A stretch of DNA of 64,000 nucleotides, from the NCBI GenBank assembly GCA_036435485.1, contig CM071600.1, positions 163,506,546 to 163,570,545 on the forward strand, given 5' to 3'. The translations under genes were made by a program, and so were the position numbers. Source of the DNA: Saposhnikovia divaricata. Lineage: Eukaryota; Streptophyta; Magnoliopsida; Apiales; Apiaceae. Below the pieces are notes generated by a model, which saw only the letters and a list, made by a program, of their open reading frames with translations, had not been told where the DNA came from and ran no database searches. Within the stretch, counting starts at the first letter, position 1. Each line of letters begins with the position of its first letter. Positions 1 through 12,390 of the stretch are shown piece by piece.

Positions 1-122
1 TATTTATTTTGTCATTTCTTTATTTATTTACGATTTACCTGAAATGCAACAAAATAAATTATTAAAACACGAGTTCAAGCAATAAATAGGTAAATAAAAT
101 ATGCAAAAATATGCACTTATCA
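1..122 (-). repeat. 3' LTR of the Athila-like element (start only)
   Basis: Positions 1-122 repeat 11026-11147 almost base for base. In element orientation the LTR begins TGATAAGTGCATATTTTTGC directly after a purine tract. The rest of this LTR lies left of the window, so it cannot be checked whether it carries the triplication seen in the 5' LTR. Confidence 0.85.
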
Positions 123-140
123 AATGCCCCCATACGTATC
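123..140 (-). other. Polypurine tract of the Athila-like element
   Basis: On the minus strand GGGGGCATT abuts the LTR start TGATAAGTGC, preceded by a CTCGAGGACGAGCAAAAG-type sequence (about 140-158). This is the plus-strand primer position of an LTR retrotransposon. Confidence 0.7.
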
Positions 141-930
141 TTTTGCTCGTCCTCGAGGAAAATAAAAACAAAATGAATATCTAGATGCAAAGTCCTATAC
201 TCCTTTTCGTAGGTGCGACGGTTGCATTTGGCATATACAACAAGCCCTTTAAACCCCTAGGCAGCCCTAGTGGACGAGTGAGGTCTCGTGAGGGCCTATA
301 GTGAATGTACCCACAAAATCCATCTAGCTTATATAAAGGATCACATGGCAATGCACACCACACATACATGTCCTCTCATGATACATCAACTTAAGAATCA
401 AAATGAAGTTGCAAAGTCTTGTTGTGGAAAGTGCAAGGATTCACATAGTCTACTCAAAAAACCATGCAAGAGTGATTATAAGTTCATGTCAAGTGCAAAA
501 ATTATTGGTAACCATGCTAAGTCTACAAGGACACACCTCAGAGTCAAAACTTGAGATCTCTTATGCAAAAAACAAATAAGCAATACCTCACCTTTCACTC
601 ACAAAAGAATATTCACTCAAGAACAAGGGTAAGTGTATCACTCAATTCCAACAAGATCAAATGCATGCTTGACACTTGGTATCATTCCAACTTAAATCAC
701 AACATACATTAATAATGACAATCAAAAGGTCTTTATTAGGGTTGTAATGGGGCTAGGGACAAGGTATGTCAAGAAAGGCCAAAATAAGGTGAAGTGTCAA
801 AAGCTAGTAGTAACCATGAATATCATGCACAACACCAAATTTCCTCCCCACACAATTTATTTTTATTTTCAACAAAAAGCCTTGAATAGTCGTAATGAAG
901 GATGATTACAAAAAACATAAGTATGCTCTC

Positions 931-983
<53 letters not shown>

Positions 984-2043
984 ATTTCTTCATTTTTTTC
1001 ATTTCAATTTTTTTTTCTTTATTCATTTTTATTTATGAGAGCTAAGATAAATGTAACAATAATCCTCACTTAGATTAATTTTGAAAATCGACTATCAAGG
1101 TAACAACAAATATTTCCTCAAAAGTTATGAACAATAGTAAACCCTATTTCATACACCTTATTGCTCCCTCAAGTTCCTACTAGCCTTTGACAAAATGGGA
1201 TCAAGAATACGTAAGGCTGAACAAGAAAAAGGTCTTAGGCGAGTAATGTGGTGTGTCACCGAAAGAATAAGATTAAGCTCAAAGGGTTAACTAATTGATC
1301 ACATAAGCATGGTGTGGATATTTTTGGAAATATAGGTTATTCCTAAATGCCTTTATCATTTTATCATCAATCAATGTCATGCGTTTCAAGAAGGAACTCA
1401 AACAAGTGCTAGCAATGCAAATGACAAGTGGACACTCAAGCAAAAGAATATAAATGCAAAAGATGTGCATATAGGCTCAAAATCTCACTTGGTGTGGTAG
1501 AACATAATCAATCTCAAGTAATGGTATCCTCAATGCACCTACTTGTACTCAAAGCATGAAGACCAAATCATCTTACACCTAATCATGTCCTTCTAATTTC
1601 ATGCACAATTCAATTAAGTCTACTAGCTTCACCTTGCTAGTGTAAGTGTGTGAACAAGAACTTTAGCAAATCACTTCTCAAACAAAAGCTAATAGATCAT
1701 AAGATTATCATAGCATGCAAGGGTGCATCAAGCAACTAGCAATCAATTAACAAGACTAGATACGAAAAGAACTCTTTTTGAATTTTTTGATTTTTTAATT
1801 TTTTTTTGGATTTTCAATTTTTACTATTTACACTAAAAACCCTCCCCCATACCTAGATCATGCATTGTCCTCAATGTATGCAAATGCAAGAGAAATGAGT
1901 AAATGAGAAAGTTGAGGAAATACCTGATAAGGGATGACGGAGACTGAAAATTTCTAAAAAATACCAAAGAAAACAACACACACACACGCAACTCCTCCCC
2001 CAAACCTATCTTACACGAGGGGAGGCAAAAGAACAAAATCGAA
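141..2043. other. Non-coding 3' internal region of the Athila-like element
   Basis: No supported gene. Intact Athila relatives would have reverse transcriptase, RNase H and integrase here; none of their motifs can be read in any frame. A second purine-rich block, GGTATGGGGGAGGG on the minus strand at about 1841-1854, preceded by GAGGACAATGCATGATC, resembles the true polypurine tract context at 123-158. It may be a remnant of an internal polypurine tract. An AT dinucleotide run and T-rich stretches fill the rest. Confidence 0.6.
937..980. repeat. (AT)n microsatellite
   Basis: About 22 uninterrupted TA/AT dinucleotides inside the non-coding part of the Athila-like element. Confidence 0.9.
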
Positions 2044-2844
2044 TTAGCCGATGCCTGTAGGAAAATTCGGGTGCAACTTTGAGAAAATAACAAGAAATTT
2101 GTGAAAATTTTTATTAGCACAGATTTTCTCAATTAACATTGAATCATTCAACCCTAAAGAGCAATTGTCACTAATGTTCTCCCTAAACCAACTTAAGGCT
2201 TCTTTATTTCGTTTAAGCAAATTAGAGATAATGAAAGTCTGGTTAGGGTTAGAATCACTAGGAATATCATGAGACAAGGGTTCCTCTTTCCTTAACGGCT
2301 GTTGATCAAATTCGGGATGATAAAGAGTTAAGGCAATTGCGGGTGGTGTACCCACGGAACTCATAAGAACGGAAGTGTTAAGAACGGGCTCACTACAAAC
2401 AACCTCGGGTGGGGTCTCATACTTGGAACGAATTTCTAACAAATCCCCTAAGAACTCACCGAATGTAGGTGGTTCACCAACGAAAGTTTTGACAATGGGT
2501 TCAACAATAGCATCCTCGGGTTTGGTCTCCCACGGGGAACAAATGGCATCCAACTCCCTCAACATCTCCTCCGAGGTCATATCTCTTAATGAATCAACAT
2601 ACTCTCGGTTACGCTCATGGTTGACTTTGAAATCCTCATTGAGAAGAGACTCAATCTCATTATCCTCAAGGTTTGACCAATTAACAATGTTATCAACAAG
2701 ATTAACCGCTATTGGTTGCTCGTAAAGCTCATTGGGTTATTTTCCGACATTAAATATGTTAAGGTTAATTGTCATATTACCAAAAGTGAGTTTCACCGAA
2801 CTATCCCTACAATTAATCAAGGCATTGGATGTAGCAAGAAAAGG
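2044..2844 (-). pseudogene. Region after the protease, before the missing reverse transcriptase (Athila-like)
   Basis: This continues the gag-protease frame after the stop at 2845. It starts with PFLATSNALINC, the conserved tail of Athila protease regions, followed by a second in-frame stop near 2742, then 178 codons (2580-2044) rich in acidic residues and Pro. The frame ends at 2044, just where the reverse transcriptase linker would start in an autonomous element. Both internal stops could come from single C-to-T changes. I see no enzymatic motif in the last 178 residues. Confidence 0.55.
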
Positions 2845-4482
2845 TCATCCAAGAATGATCGGGATTTGGTTCTTAGGATTCGTGACGGGTTGAGTCTCGA
2901 GGACAACAAAGTCAACCGGAAAGATGAATTCACCAACCTTAATCAAGACATCTTCAATTATTCCATTAGGCATTTTGATAGAACGATCGGCTAATTGAAT
3001 TGTCATGTTCGTCTTTTGAAGTTTGCCTAAACCTAGGGCTTGGTAGACCGAAAATGGAAGCAAGTTCACACTAGCGCCTGAGTCAAGTAACGCCTTGTCC
3101 ACAAAGGTATTGCCTATGACACATGAAATTGTAGGACAACCGGGGTCCTTATATTTCACGGGAATTTGATTTGAAAGAATTGAACTAACATGAGAAGTCA
3201 AAAAGGCTTTCTTAGGGACATGAGTGGAACGTTTATGAGTACACAAATCTTTTAGACACTTAGCATAAGAGGGAATTTGTTGAATGGCATCTAAAAGAGG
3301 AATGTTGATCTCGACTTGTTTGAAAACTTCCAAAATCTTTTCGATTTGAGGCGATTGTTTGTTTGAAAGGAGTCTTTGAGGATAAGGAGATTTAGGCTTA
3401 AAGACTCGTTCGTTAGACACATCGGGAAGAGAAGTGGAAAGTGGAACGATATTCGAAGATTTGTTAGGTGGTGAGGATGATTTAAGAGAAGAATTTGATG
3501 ACTCGGGAGTGGATTTCGATGATGAAGGTTCGAGTGGTGAATGTGTGAGAATAGATGACTCGAGAGGTTCGGAAGTTGGAGTAAGGTTTGAATGATCAAG
3601 TGTAGGGTTCGGTTCAACATTTGACTCTTCTTCTTCTTCTTCCTTGGAAGACTCGACACCTACTTGATTGTTAACTTGGTTTCCCGACCTAAGAGAGATG
3701 ATAGCATTAACATTTTCGTGAGGTCTTTGGTTGAGAGGGAATTTAGGGTTGACCTCTGGTTGACTCGGGAACTTATTCTTCTCTCGCTCACACATGGCGT
3801 TGGCTAATTGACTCACTTGAACCTCTAACTTAGATAAGGCTTGAGTACTAGCATTCAAAATTTGCCTATCTTGAGTCATGGTTTGCATGAAGGTCTGTTG
3901 AGATTGAGCCAAATTAGTTGTTGATTTCAAAAGCGCATCAAGAGTCTTTTCCAAAGAAGTAATTCTCTTATCCGACTCATTAAAGCCGGGTGGGTGGGCG
4001 GGTGCTTGATTTGGATAAGAAGGTTGAGTCGGATAAGGACCGAGATTTTGAGTAGGGTTTGGAAAGGGACCTTGATTTGGAGTCGAGAAAGAATTTTGAT
4101 TAGGCCTTCGAAAAGATGGAGCATTTTGAAAAGGAGGTTGAAAAGAAGGCGGATTTTGGTAATTTGGCCCTTGGTTCCACGAGAAATTCAGGTGATTCCT
4201 CCACCCGGGATTATAAGTAGGAGCAAACGGATCGTTCCTAGTGGGTGGTTGAGACACCGCATTAACTTGATCAAAAGCGGGATAGTCCGAAAAACCTTGA
4301 TTGAAATTAGGGCACATAGACACATTTGAGGGGGCCTTACTAGTTTCTAGGGCTTCGAGTCTCCTAGTTAGAATGGCTAATTTGGCATCGGTTGCAATCG
4401 AACTCCCAATCGAATGCAAACCCTTAGATGAACTAGACGACTCATTAGACTTGTTAGGTTCCCTAGTAGACTCCCACAACAT
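2845..4482 (-). pseudogene. Athila-like gag C-terminus and aspartic protease
   Basis: 545 codons open. The first half (residues about 60-300) is rich in Asn, Pro, Gln and Phe, typical of the spacer after the Athila gag capsid region. An acidic and Ser-rich stretch follows. The protease sits near the end: DSGASVNLLPFSVYQALGLG at about residues 462-481 holds the catalytic D-S-G. The frame is the same as the upstream gag part (4525-5214), separated by one TAG at 4525-4527, and ends at a TGA where relatives have a sense codon. Products would be structural Gag and the protease that matures it in the cytoplasmic particle. Given the stops I treat it as broken. M1 in this frame is not a natural start. 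Confidence 0.8.
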
Positions 4483-4524
4483 GGTCTTCTCGGCTAATTC
4501 TTCAAAAAATTTCCAACCCTCGTC

Positions 4525-5214
4525 CTAATCTTTCTCCATGAATTTACCTTGGCACATAGATTCCAACAACGCGGTTGTTGGTCCATCTAAGGCCTCATAA
4601 ACGATCTTACAAAGCCTCCATTTTTCTATTCCGTGGTGGGGGCATTGTGATAAAGGATTTTTGAAATGATCAAAATATTTCCAAAAAGACTCATTTTCCT
4701 TTTGATGAAATTGATTTATCTCGTTTGTAATTCTTGTAGTCTTATGGTTTGGTAAATATTTTTTAAGAAAAATTACCACAAATCCCTCCCACGTGGAAAT
4801 AGAATTAACCGGTAGGCTATACAACCATTTCTTAGTATTTTCTTTAAGCGCAAAATTAATGAGTCTAAGCCTAATCGAGTCCTCGGTTAATTGTTGGAGC
4901 TTTTGTAAGGCACAAACTTCCTCAAATTCATGAAGAAAGAGATACGGGTCCTCACCCTCGCTCCCGTTAAATTTAGGTAACATACTGATGTGGTGAGCTT
5001 TTATTTCGAAATTATTACCATTAACGGGAGGAAGGGTGATACACGAAGGTTGGGCGGAACGAGTAGGATAGCAACGGTCCCAAAGAGACATGGCCATGTT
5101 TACTACGGGTTCGGAATAATCTAAAGACTCGGAATTAGACGATGAAGAAATCTCAAATGATCTCACTAGTCTAGAAGAATTATCCCTAGTCCACGTAGTT
5201 TGCATAAACCACAC
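4525..5214 (-). pseudogene. Athila-like Gag, capsid region
   Basis: 229 codons starting MWFMQTTW, ending at a TAG. Residues about 75-215 match the plant retrotransposon gag family: the F-NG-EGEDPYLFLHEFEEVC start, then WLYSLPVNSISTWEGFVVIF and FLKKYLPNHKT, then Q-KENESFW-Y and CPHHGIEKW. These build the particle shell. The stop at 4525 is followed in frame by DEGWKFFEELAEK, which belongs to the same protein, so the stop is a later lesion and not the natural end. The start codon choice is uncertain, although the reading frame opens only shortly upstream. Confidence 0.8.
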
Positions 5215-6172
5215 AAGGAAACACGTAGCAAGTAAGTGCGATAAATTTAAACAAACAAAAAGAAAGGGTGTAAAATTAAAAGAAAAATTCTAAACCTAGG
5301 GTTCCCTAATAAAATAACTAGACCTTGCTCCTAACCGTAAGGGCTACCAAAAACTAGGTAAATCAATAATTATTCGAACCGGCTTGGCCAGGTAGGTGCA
5401 AGCATTGCCAAGAGGCTAAACACCAACCTAGACACCAAACCTTAATTGGCCAGGTCAGCTTTCGCTTTCCTAGACACCAAAAAGTAGGAATAATTAAAGA
5501 TTACTTCGTTTCTTAAGCACCTTCCTAATTGAGCGTGAAATTCCTAGTGGCAAACGTCTAATTAATTTTATTAAAAGGCTAGGGAATGCAAAATGAGGGA
5601 ATTAATGGTTTTTGGGCTAAGGAAAGGGTGATGAAATCCCTTCCCTTATCTTGTAGTGGTTTTGCCCTTAATGTTTATTTACAAAATGATGCAACAAACA
5701 ATGATATATACAAAAATTATAAACAAATATGGATGCTTACACTACGTGATTTAATCTAAAGAAAGAAAGAAATTTAACGTACCTTAGGGTCCTCCAGCGA
5801 TCACCACAATTATAGGTACGAAAAATTTAAAAACAAAAAAAATAAAATCTAGCATGATGTGCACCTACGTGGTGAATGCATGATGCAACAATTATGTATT
5901 TACAACTAATTTTTTTGGATTTTTGTATTTTCAATTTTTTTGTGATTTTTTTGAATTTTTTTGATTTTTTTGTATTTTTCCTAAAAATAAAAAGGCCAAA
6001 AAAAGTGAGATACGGTTACCGAAGCAAGCTTTCCATAAATTCCAATTTTTCCACGCTTCGTTGAGAAGAGTTCCGAAATCTCAAGCTTTCCTAAAAAGAA
6101 CGAAAGAAAAATAAGACAAGAAATAAAAACTAACTCGAAAAATTAAAAATTAAGGCGCGAAAAATAATTAGT
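5215..6172 (-). other. Untranslated leader of the Athila-like element
   Basis: About 960 bp between primer site and gag without a supported gene. It holds a T-rich low-complexity block on the plus strand (about 5907-5980). Confidence 0.6.
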
Positions 6173-6189
6173 CCCCGGCAGCGGCGCCA
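6173..6189 (-). other. Primer binding site, Asp-tRNA type
   Basis: On the minus strand TGGCGCCGCTGCCGGGG, complementary to the 3' end of plant tRNA-Asp with one mismatch (GCT for GTT). It lies 11 bp inside the LTR border. Athila and Calypso elements use this primer. Confidence 0.8.
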
Positions 6190-6200
6190 AAAACTTGTTG

Positions 6201-9200
6201 TGCTAAAAATAAAGACATTGGAATCGCAAGCGCACAATTCGTTTCGTTGTAAAATTTAATGATTCGTTCCTCAGGGACTAAAATTTTCGCAAACCTTAAG
6301 ATTTAATTTAATCGAATTAGGAAATTGGGTTTTTTTTTTTGAGAAATTGGATTTTTTTTTATACTATTTAATTCCTAAAAGAAATTTAAACTATTTTTAA
6401 ATTAAAATTATTATTCTACATCTAAACTAATTAACAAAAATTAATTATTCTAAATTTTGAATCAAAATTAGATTTTAAAAAAATTAACTTATTCTATTTT
6501 AATCTAATTAATTAAAAGTCAAAAGAACAAAAACCAAGTTATAGAATTTTAATAAACTTTATTTACATAAATTCTTAAACAAAATTGACATGTCATGCTT
6601 GTAAATACAACTAGTCCGAAACAAAACCAATACAAGACTTTCGCAATAATCAGAACAGTAAATTCGAATCCAACAATGACTTAATTCAGCTTACAAAAAC
6701 AACTCGAGAATAAAATGGTGAATCGGAATCAGCACTACAGAACGGTACGGCAAGATGAAAACTCGGAAAAAACTGAATTTAAGACTCAGAGGACATTACA
6801 CTACAAACCAAAGAAAACAATACAAAACAACAAAACAAACCAGTTAACAAGACTCAGCAAATATTACTCAACAAAATCGACAAGACCAGTACAGACTAAA
6901 ACAGACCAAAACATCAGGACTAAACAACAAACCATTCGAACAAATATTACTCAGGACTCGCAAATGACTCCATACAAAAACTACGAATTCCACACAAAAT
7001 AATCTCAACACAAATATACTTGTACCAGTTAACCCGAATTTGTACTGAGTCGAGTATCCAAACCAACTAAACTCGGGCAAAGGAAGCAAACGACTAAGAA
7101 CTCAACTCGGTACTCAACACAGCAGGACAGGAACAACTCAATGAATCGAAGAAAATGACGCGACTCAAAACTTGGACAACAAAACAGCGATTCTACTCGA
7201 CAGCAATAATCGAATTAACAGACAGCAATATCAAAAAGAAGGGAGGAGAAGGCTGGGAAAATCGAATGGAAGAATAGTTGAATTGGGTTTTGAGAGAAAA
7301 AAAAAATGAAAAAGAAAATGGCTTTGTTTCGCAAAAGAGGAAAGAAACTGGGGAGGGGATTTTGATTTATGCAGAGAAAACACAGGGGATAGCTTCGACT
7401 TAACAAAAATAAAGATAGAAAAAATAAAGGCTGAAATTAAATAACTAATATTTTTGGTTTTTTTTTTATTTCTAAAATCTAAAATTAACTATGAAAATAA
7501 AGAGATTTACTATGAAATTAAAATTACAATAAGACGATGTTTTGGAATTAAACGGCCCACAATAATATGGATTTTTAAAGGGGCGAAATTACGAATTAAA
7601 ACTAAGAACACGAAATTAAAGTTTCGTTATTTTCAACCCCAAGTGATTAGCAACGGGTGCTAAAAATAAAGACATTGGAATCGCAAGCGCACAATTCGTT
7701 TCGTTGTAAAATTTAATGATTCGTTCCTCAGGGACTAAAATTTTCGCAAACCTTAAGATTTAATTTAATCGAATTAGGAAATTGGGTTTTTTTTTTTGAG
7801 AACTTGGATTTTTTTTTATACTATTTAATTCCTAAAAGAAATTTAAACTATTTTTAAATTAAAATTATTATTCTACATCTAAACTAATTAACAAAAATTA
7901 ATTATTCAAAATTTTGAATCAAAATTAGATTTTAAAAAAATTAACTTATTCTATTTTAATCTAATTAATTAAAAGTCAAAAGAACAAAAACTAAGTTATA
8001 GAATTTTAATAAACTTTATTTAGATAAATTCTTAAACAAAATTGACATGTCATGCTTGTAAATACAACTAGTCCGAAACAAAACCAATACAAGACTTTCG
8101 CAATAATCAGAACAGTAAATTCGAATCCAACAATGACTTAATTCAGCTTACAAAAACAACTCGAGAATAAAATGGTGAATCGGAATCAGCACTACAGAAC
8201 GGTACGGCAAGATGAAAACTCGGAAAAAACTGAATTTAAGACTCAGAGGACATTACACTACAAACCAAAGAAAACAGTACAAAACAACAAAACAAACCAG
8301 TTAACAAGACTCAGCAAATATTACTCAACAAAATCGACAAGACCAGTACAGACTAAAACAGACCAAAACATCAAGACTAAACAACAAACCATTCGAACAA
8401 ATATTACTCAGGACTCGCAAATGACTCCATACAAAAACTACGAATTCCACACAAAATAATCTCAACACAAATATACTTGTACCAGTTAACCCGAATTTGT
8501 ACTGAGTCGAGTATCCAAACCAACTAAACTCGGGCAAAGGAAGCAAACGACTAAGAACTCAACTCAGTACTCAACACAGCAGGACAGGAACAACTCAATG
8601 AATCGAAGAAAATGACGCGACTCAAAACTTGGACAACAAAACAGCGATTCTACTCGAAAGCAATAATCGAATTAACAGACAGCAATATCAAAAAGAAGGG
8701 AGGAGAAGGCTGGGAAAATCGAATGGAAGAATAGTTGAATTGGGTTTTGAGAGAAAAAAAAAATGAAAAAGAAAATGGCTTTGTTTCGCAAAAGAGGAAA
8801 GAAACTGGGGAGGGGATTTTGATTTATGCAGAGAAAACACAGGGGATAGCTTCGACTTAACAAAAATAAAGATAGAAAAAATAAAGGCTGAAATTAAATA
8901 ACTAATATTTTTGGTTTTTTTTTTATTTCTAAAATCTAAAATTAACTATGAAAATAAAGAGATTTACTATGAAATTAAAATTACAATAAGACGATGCTTT
9001 GGAATTAAACGGCCCACAATAATATGGATTTTTAAAGGGGCGAAATTACGAATTAAAACTAAGAACACGAAATTAAAGTTTCGTTATTTTCAACCCCAAG
9101 TGATTAGCAACGGGTGCTAAAAATAAAGACATTGGAATCGCAAGCGCACAATTCGTTTCGTTGTAAAATTTAATGATTCGTTCCTCAGGGACTAAAATTT

Positions 9201-10570
9201 TCGCAAACCTTAAGATTTAATTTAATCGAATTAGGAAATTGGGTTTTTTTTTTGAGAACTTGGATTTTTTTTTATACTATTTAATTCCTAAAAGAAATTT
9301 AAACTATTTTTAAATTAAAATTATTATTCTACATCTAAACTAATTAAAAAAAATTAATTATTCAAAATTTTGAATCAAAATTAGATTTTAAAAAAAATTA
9401 ACTTATTCTATTTTAATCTAATTAATTAAAAGTCAAAAGAACAAAAACTAAGTTATAGAATTTTAATAAACTTTATTTACATAAATTCTTAAACAAAATT
9501 GACATGTCATGCTTGTAAATACAACTAGTCCGAAACAAAACCAATACAAGACTTTCGCAATAATCAGAACAGTAAATTCGAATCCAACAATGACTTAATT
9601 CAGCTTACAAAAACAACTCGAGAATAAAATGGTGAATCGGAATCAGCACTACAGAACGGTACGGCAAGATGAAAACTCGGAAAAAACTGAATTTAAGACT
9701 CAGAGGACATTACACTACAAACCAAAGAAAACAGTACAAAACAACAAAACAAACCAATTAACAAGACTCAGCAAATATTACTCAACAAAATCGACAAGAC
9801 CAGTACAGACTAAAACAGACCAAAACAGCAAGACTAAACTACAAACCATTCGAACAAATATTACTCAGGACTCGCAAATGACTCCATACAAAAACTACGA
9901 ATTCCACACAAAATAATCTCAACACAAATATACTTGTACCAGTTAACCCGAATTTGTACTGAGTCGAGTATCCTAACCAACTAAACTCGGGCAAAGGAAG
10001 CAAACGACTAAGAACTCAACTCGGTACTCAACACAGCAGGACAGGAACAACTCAATGAATCAAAGAAAATGACGCGACTCAAAACTTGGACAACAAAACA
10101 GCGATTCTACTCGACAGCAATAATCGAATTAACAGACAGCAATATCAAAAAGAAGGGAGGAGAAGGCTGGTAAAATCGAATGGAAGAATAGTTGAATTGG
10201 GTTTTGAGAGAAAAAAAAAATGAAAAAGAAAATGGCTTTGTTTCGAAAAAGAGGAAAGAAACTGGGGAGGGGATTTTGATTTATGCAGAGAAAACACAGG
10301 GGATAGCTTCGACTTAACAAAAATAAAGATAGAAAAAATAAAGGCTGAAATTAAATAACTAATATTTTTGGTTTTTTTTTATTTCTAAAATCTAAAATTA
10401 ACTATGAAAATAAAGAGATTTACTACGAAATTAAAATTACACTAAGACGATGTTTTGGAATTAAACGGCCCACAATAAAATGGATTTTTAAAGGGGCGAA
10501 ATTACGAATTAAAACTAAGAACACGAAATTAAAGTTTCGTTATTCTCAACCCCAAGTGATTAGCAACGGG
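6201..10570. repeat. Tandem triplication, 1457-bp unit, inside the LTR
   Basis: Units are 6201-7657, 7658-9114 and 9115-10570. Each starts TGCTAAAAATAAAGACATTG and ends CAACGGG. They differ by only scattered single bases and by run lengths in T and A tracts, so the expansion is recent. The unit starts exactly at the LTR terminus. The short open frames inside the units are repeated three times and have no recognisable product. Confidence 0.95.
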
Positions 10571-10748
10571 TTTATGAAAATAACGAAACAAGGCAACAAT
10601 AACGAAAGAGCAAGACAAGAAGTAAAGAAAATAAAAATTGCATTAATTATAATAGGAGTGTTTACAAGATTTGAAACTAAGAAAAGAAATACAAGAAAAT
10701 AAAACTACCCTAAAATCTAAGTTACCAAATACAAGGGGGGTGAGGGGG

Positions 10749-10756
10749 TATTTATA
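10749..10756 (-). promoter_or_regulatory. Candidate TATA box of the Athila-like LTR
   Basis: On the minus strand CATATAAATACCCCCTC lies in the unique part of the LTR. A transcript starting about 30 bp further would read through all three 1457-bp units before reaching the primer site, giving an unusually long leader. Only the motif is seen. Confidence 0.4.
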
Positions 10757-11147
10757 TGATAGGAATTAGGGTTAAGAGGGGTGTTGGGTAAATCCCCACC
10801 ATACATTTGGGTTGTGTGGTGGTGAAATCCTAGCCATCTATTTGTTTCCTTCCCCCTTAAGCTTTGAAGAGTTGATCTTAGCCATACACTTTTCTAATGT
10901 GTTGGGATGATCTCCACCTTCCACTTGTCTTGAAATATTCCTTTTGCTCCAAGCTTCTAATTCTTTTCCTTCTTTCTTTTTTTGGTCCTTTTTCTGCCTC
11001 CTTTTTCCCTTCCTTGCACTTTATTTATTTATTTTGTCATTTCTTTATTTATTTACGATTTACCTGAAATGCAACAAAATAAATTATTAAAACACGAGTT
11101 CAAGCAATAAATAGGTAAATAAAATATGCAAAAATATGCACTTATCA

Positions 11148-11427
11148 GTCTTGGTGGGCAAGCCACGACTTAAGCCCAATTCTAGATCCTTCCGGATGGA
11201 AGGTGGATAAACATTGATATTGTATGTCTTGGAGGTCACTCCAAAGATGATTTGGTTTCCTTTTGGAGTCAATAACGGAGTCTTTTATTTGGCTGATTTA
11301 ATAGCTACGAAATTATTATCATAATTAGGGTTTTGGGCCTCATAAATGGGCTTTGACTTTGGACCATCCTAGGTTCATTTAATATGTCATTAAATGTATT
11401 TTTAGGGCTTATTTCCAGCCCATATCA
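11148..11427 (-). repeat. LTR fragment of the Tat-like element
   Basis: Aligns with diverged identity to 29780-30069, the LTR of the younger Tat-like element, including CTTGGAGG and the shared end AGCCCATATCA. It is truncated at the insertion point of the Athila-like element. Confidence 0.75.
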
Positions 11428-11440
11428 TTTGCCCCCAACT
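11428..11440 (-). other. Polypurine tract of the older Tat-like element
   Basis: AGTTGGGGGCAAA on the minus strand directly abuts the LTR start TGATATGGGC, as at 30070-30085 in the younger copy. Confidence 0.65.
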
Positions 11441-11799
11441 TTTAAGAAAACTGATCAGGTTTTCTTGGAAGTTAAGGTTTAAGTACACTACTGTTTCAAA
11501 GGTATCGCCATGAATGTAAAGTGTGGAGCGACCTACACATTTACGATGATTCGCCTTATCCGAGGATAAACAACCATATTTGTGTCTTACGGAAAGTTAT
11601 TAACAATTTCCTAACACTTATCTCCTACTCACGGGTATTTTATTATTTATCACAAATATTTTGGACCCCTGGTTTTTGGAGACAAGTTTGTATTTTCCTG
11701 GAGCTTTTAGGAACTTTTCTCCCAAATATCATGTCTGAAGAATTTTCCATACACATTTTTTATGAGAAAATCAAAGAAGAACTGAACATTTTTTACCAG

Positions 11800-12390
11800 A
11801 AATCCTGATCGAATTCGACTAGGATCCTGGTCGAATTAAGGGTCATTTTAACATCCTGGTCGAAGGCTATTCGACCAGAAATCCTGGTCGAATTCGATCA
11901 AGATCCTGGTCGAATTAAAGGCCATTTTTACATCCTGGTCGAAGGCTTTTCGACCAGGAATCCTAGTCGAATTCGATCAGGATCCTGGTCGAATTAAAGG
12001 CCATTTTTATACTCTGGTCGAAGACTTTTCGACCAGGAATCCTGGTCGAATTCGATCAGGATTCCGGTCGAATTAAGGTCCATTTTTACACTCTGGTCGA
12101 AGACTTTTCGACCAGGAATCCTGGTCGAAATTGATCAGGATTCTGGTCAAATAAAGGTCCATTTTTACACTCTGGTCGAAGACTTTTCGACCAGGAATCC
12201 TGGTCAAAATTGATCAGGATTCTGGTCGAATTAAGGTCCATTTTTACACTCTGGTCGAAGACTTTTCGACCAGGAATCCTGGTCAAAATCGATCAGGATT
12301 CTGGTCGAATTAAGGTCCATTTTTACACTCTGGTCGAAGACTTTTCGACCAGGAATCCTGGTCGAATTCGATCAGGATTCTGGTCGAATA
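11800..12390. repeat. 79-bp tandem repeat with internal hairpin, 7.5 copies
   Basis: Copies start at 11800, 11879, 11958, 12037, 12116, 12195, 12274 and a partial at 12353. Each full unit carries CTGGTCGAA-5 bp-TTCGACCAG (or a close variant), a perfect 9-bp stem. Copies from 12037 onward are more alike than the first three. Tat-lineage elements commonly carry tandem repeats between integrase and the 3' LTR. Open frames crossing the array are by-products. Confidence 0.95.

Larger units (their letters stand above)
1..11147 (-). mobile_element. Athila-like Ty3/gypsy LTR retrotransposon, gag-protease only
   Basis: Read on the minus strand the element runs 5' LTR (6201-11147), primer site (6173-6189), gag and protease (5214-2044), a non-coding stretch, polypurine tract (123-140) and the first 122 bp of the 3' LTR, which leaves the window. 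The two LTR ends share the same roughly 120 bp (1-122 and 11026-11147), which fixes the borders. The gag type and the Asp-tRNA primer site fit the Athila lineage. No reverse transcriptase, RNase H or integrase motif is present in the 1.9 kb between the coding region and the 3' LTR, so this copy could only move with enzymes from a relative. It lies inside an LTR of a Tat-like element (11148 onward). Its target duplication cannot be tested because the left flank is outside the window. Confidence 0.85.
6201..11147 (-). repeat. 5' LTR of the Athila-like element, 4947 bp with an internal triplication
   Basis: The inner border is set by the primer site and by the repeat start TGCTAAAAAT. The outer border TTATCA at 11147 matches the 3' LTR piece at 1-122. 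Only 10571-11147 is unique; 6201-10570 is three copies of one 1457-bp unit. Without the extra units the LTR would be about 2.0 kb. Confidence 0.8.

Noticed and set aside
288..554. 88-codon frame on the plus strand
   Set aside because: In the non-coding 3' region of the Athila-like element, antisense to it, with no recognisable feature.
6715..10320. Repeated open frames of 95, 73, 63 and 69 codons
   Set aside because: They lie inside the triplicated LTR unit, have low-complexity composition and no domain; they repeat only because the unit repeats.
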